Source: Galaxea fascicularis (taxonomy: Eukaryota > Cnidaria > Anthozoa > Scleractinia > Euphylliidae). From it: a stretch of DNA of 64,000 nucleotides. The notes beneath the pieces are model-generated. The model saw nothing but the letters and a program-made list of their open reading frames with translations, was not told the origin of the DNA and made no database searches. Below are positions 63,201 to 64,000 of the stretch, one piece after another. The stretch covers positions 6,377,633 through 6,441,632 of the forward strand of contig OX419343.1 in NCBI GenBank assembly GCA_948470475.1, given 5' to 3'. The position numbers were made by a program, and so were the translations under genes. How positions within the stretch are numbered: position 1 is the stretch's first letter; every line of letters starts with the position of its first letter.

Positions 63201-63885
63201 CAAGAACTTTATTGACATGCATTTGATTACCAAGGTAGCAAATTATGGAACTCCCTCCCAAATGATACTAGAATAATCACAGAATTAGGTAAATTTAAGT
63301 CCGCTATCTCTAAACTTAAATTTGATATTGACTAGTGTACCTTCTATGGCTGATTTTATTCTAGGTTTTTAGGTTGTACAATGTATTATTATATGTTTTT
63401 TAGTTTCGTTATTTATTTATCTTCGGGGATATTAGCATGTTTCATTGCTATCTTTGCTATCTTTCATTGCGATCCTTAAAAGGCTTTTTATGCACAAGAT
63501 CATAATTAACAGTTGCTATTTTGTGTCACAGCTCGGTAGGTTTGATGGATGTGAAAATTGGCACCAAATGATAAACAAACGGCTTAGAGAAAATTAGTTT
63601 AGGGTGCCTTTCTTATCGGGTTTTCGAGAAACGTTGGTAGAGTTCTCAGACAACACAACCATCTTAAACAGCTCATAATTAATCTGAGTCTGAGAAGGAA
63701 CGCTATTTCCGTTCACAGGTTTGTTAGCTGTTTGAAGCTGCGACACGTAAATCCCGAGGATAAACTCAATGCCCTGATCACAAGCGAAAATGTTTATTTC
63801 ATGAGGGTCGGTTCACCAACTGCGGATCATGTGGTGCTAACGATCAAACTTGTAAACCTTTACAAAGCGCGACATCGGGATCAAG
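46816..63885 (+). CDS. Compact bridge-like lipid transfer protein (BLTP/VPS13-like), 3' incomplete
   Basis: Twenty-two exons, phases consistent: 46816-46940, 48467-48602, 50683-50735, 50844-50904, 51046-51093, 51966-52112, 52401-52526, 53289-53451, 53869-53948, 54661-54771, 55507-55626, 56240-56347, 56611-56703, 57442-57528, 57763-57822, 58825-58953, 59727-60051, 60818-60894, 61442-61609, 61940-62125, 62875-63119 and 63719-63885. About 938 residues so far. Residues about 12-55 are hydrophobic (LMASLVNAWIFVVFRIFLCI onward). They are followed by IGEFGFLSIKGVKIRW, which resembles the start of BLTP1/BLTP2 (Hobbit) beta-groove proteins. The C-terminal part (about 630-760) resembles the VPS13/ATG2-C region: FEKLQVDPFEVVIT, then FLRTGISYKTLLSLGRDARR, then LLGSLHLLGNLSSLQDEIAG. 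Last comes a PH-like segment (LNALITSENVYFMRVG). It likely moves phospholipids at ER contact sites. Family placement is by eye; the protein is far shorter than VPS13 or BLTP1/2. Confidence 0.75.
47440..47815. repeat. Diverged tandem duplication in intron 1
   Basis: Two units about 190 bp apart share AACATGGTAAGGACATTGGTCATGCC-type sequence (47553 onward and 47745 onward), both continuing to GTACTTCCTTG and CCACNTTTTTAC. Identity is moderate, so the duplication is old. Confidence 0.6.
48087..48280. repeat. MITE with TATCACCCAACT ends
   Basis: The left end TTATCACCCAACTGGTGGAC is mirrored by GTCCAACTAGTTGGGTGATA at the right end, about 190 bp apart. AT-rich interior without coding. Confidence 0.65.
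49635..49849. repeat. Fold-back element
   Basis: Arms of about 50 bp, TTTACAGTCTTTCCTGTAAA and the inverse TTTTACGGGAAAGACTGTAAA, also share CCGTGAACACCAG(A/G)AA and TGGAATGTT. Located in intron 2 of the lipid transfer gene. Confidence 0.75.
50440..50560. repeat. G-run dispersed repeat
   Basis: Repeated CCAGAGGGGA and GGGGG(G) runs separated by A/T-rich text. It resembles the block at 7075-7320 in style. No protein similarity; likely a decayed repeat. Confidence 0.4.
51564..51797. repeat. Tandem duplication, period about 115 bp
   Basis: Units start at 51564 and 51679 with the same CAGTGGTCACTCAAGCAAAG word, and both contain TTCAGATGCCTTTTCA and a T-rich AATGCCT(T/G)GCAT segment. It lies in the intron before exon 51966. 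Confidence 0.8.
54113..54245 (+). repeat. Dispersed intronic repeat (TTAACCC family)
   Basis: Begins TTAACCCGTTAACCCCTAAG and shares AGTGATCAACAAGTGACAAA and GGTTGTGAGAAAAAA with the inverse copy at 11468-11594. Confidence 0.6.
54930..55095 (-). repeat. CCAAT-rich dispersed repeat, copy 1
   Basis: Read on the minus strand it contains CTGTGATTGG, then CTCAACCAATGAGAAG, then TTTTCCCGCGCTTGG. This order recurs in the plus orientation at 59120-59290 and 62650-62810. Confidence 0.65.
55166..55388. repeat. MITE of the TTAACCC/GGGTTAA family, 223 bp
   Basis: The termini TTTAACCCATTTAACTCCC and GGGAGTTAAAGGGTTAAA match those of the 110-bp elements at 34 kb, but the interior differs (for example GATAACCAGATCTAGGGAG). 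Confidence 0.8.
58367..58724. mobile_element. Short non-autonomous DNA transposon, relative of 7729-8643
   Basis: Begins CAGGGCTCGAAATTAACGGT and ends ATTCGAGCCCTG. The termini match the 915-bp element in the kinesin intron. No coding capacity. It lies in an intron of the lipid transfer gene. Confidence 0.75.
59120..59290 (+). repeat. CCAAT-rich dispersed repeat, copy 2
   Basis: Contains CTGTGATTGGTCAGC, CAACCAATGAGAAGCAAAAG, TTTTCCCGCGTTTGACGCC and TTATTGGTTC in the same order as copies 1 and 3. Several CCAAT boxes occur on both strands. Confidence 0.65.
59340..59480 (+). repeat. 3' part of tRNA-derived SINE
   Basis: The body segment GGGTACTCTGGTTTCCCCCT followed by CTCCTCAAAAAACAAATTCC corresponds to the body of the minus-strand SINE at 19540-19700. 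The tRNA-like head is missing here. Confidence 0.6.
59651..59669. repeat. Poly-C run
   Basis: An uninterrupted run of about 18-19 C just upstream of exon 59727. Likely hard to sequence; its length may be wrong. Confidence 0.8.
60400..60577. repeat. Fold-back MITE (GGCCATTTCCGAG family), copy 2
   Basis: Near-perfect arms of about 85 bp, beginning AATAGGCCATTTCCGAGTTC and mirrored by GAACTCGGAAATGGCCTATT, with a short AT-rich loop. High arm identity points to a young copy. Confidence 0.9.
62304..62422. repeat. Diverged fold-back MITE (CCCATACATTAATT family)
   Basis: Shares CCCATACATTAATTAGACAT and the mirrored TAGTTAATGTATGGGACTGT with the element at 35141-35252. The arms are more diverged at the outer ends. 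Confidence 0.65.
62650..62810 (+). repeat. CCAAT-rich dispersed repeat, copy 3
   Basis: Contains TTGTGATTGGTTGTC, CAACCAATGAGAAGTAAAAC, GTTCCCGCGCTTGGCGCC and TTATTGGC, matching copies 1 and 2. Confidence 0.65.
63215..63480 (+). mobile_element. 3' fragment of a non-LTR retrotransposon
   Basis: A short frame from about 63233 encodes SKLWNSLPNDTR followed by ELGKFKSAISKLKF and a stop near 63335. This is the typical end of LINE (CR1/L2-like) reverse transcriptase frames, where an LWNSLP motif precedes a short tail. The AT-rich sequence after it would be its 3' UTR. It lies in the last complete intron of the lipid transfer gene. The remainder of the element is absent. Confidence 0.65.
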
Positions 63886-64000
63886 GTTTGTGATAAGTGG
63901 CTTAGTTATTACATACTCATTGTCAGCCCACCGAGAATGTGTACACTTTCGGTGCCTAATGCACTGTCCAAGCTAAATTTCAAGGTGCCCACTGTACACT

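Noticed and set aside
1..64000. CRISPR arrays, operons, bacterial mobile elements
   Set aside because: No regularly spaced repeats or prokaryotic gene organisation; introns and repeats are clearly animal-type.

Overview
The window looks like animal nuclear DNA, most likely from an anthozoan cnidarian such as a stony coral. It is AT-rich, the genes are split into many small exons with GT-AG introns, and the introns carry tRNA-derived SINEs, fold-back MITEs and Penelope-like elements of types I associate with coral genomes. The host call is an inference from gene content and repeats. There are no bacterial-style operons, CRISPR arrays or intact tRNA/rRNA genes. I rebuilt exon chains by hand, using splice sites, reading phase and protein-family similarity.

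Layout. (1) 1-3072 (+): the 3' part of a multi-exon DDE transposase-like gene. It is followed tail-to-tail by a 3-exon gene for a P2X7 intracellular (ballast) domain protein, 3228-4745 (-). (2) 5689-21325 (+): the 3' half of a conventional kinesin-1 heavy chain (KIF5 type): stalk, light-chain/cargo region, IAK autoinhibitory motif and an unusually long Ser/Pro/Arg-rich tail. An intronless secreted cystatin gene is nested in its penultimate intron (18626-19171). (3) 24292-35605 (-): a complete 11-exon allantoinase gene, interrupted in one intron by two Penelope-like retroelement copies in inverted orientation (about 26590-30150). (4) 37308-38195 (+): a single-exon class A GPCR. (5) 39815-45204 (-): a 3-exon two-pore-domain potassium channel. 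(6) 46816-63885 and beyond (+): at least 22 exons of a bridge-like lipid transfer protein. Its N-terminus resembles BLTP1/BLTP2 (hydrophobic anchor plus a chorein-like start) and its C-terminus resembles VPS13, but it is only about 940 residues long up to the window edge.

The genes do not form one pathway: kinesin transport, ureide catabolism, K+ leak current, receptor signalling and membrane-contact lipid transfer are unrelated neighbours. The most interesting points are the compact BLTP/VPS13-like architecture, the convergent transposase/P2X7-ballast pair apparently lying in a kinesin intron, phase-compatible alternative exons in the kinesin gene (one would give a motorless isoform), the nested cystatin, and a dense set of fold-back elements. 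All exon boundaries are predictions that RNA evidence could revise.
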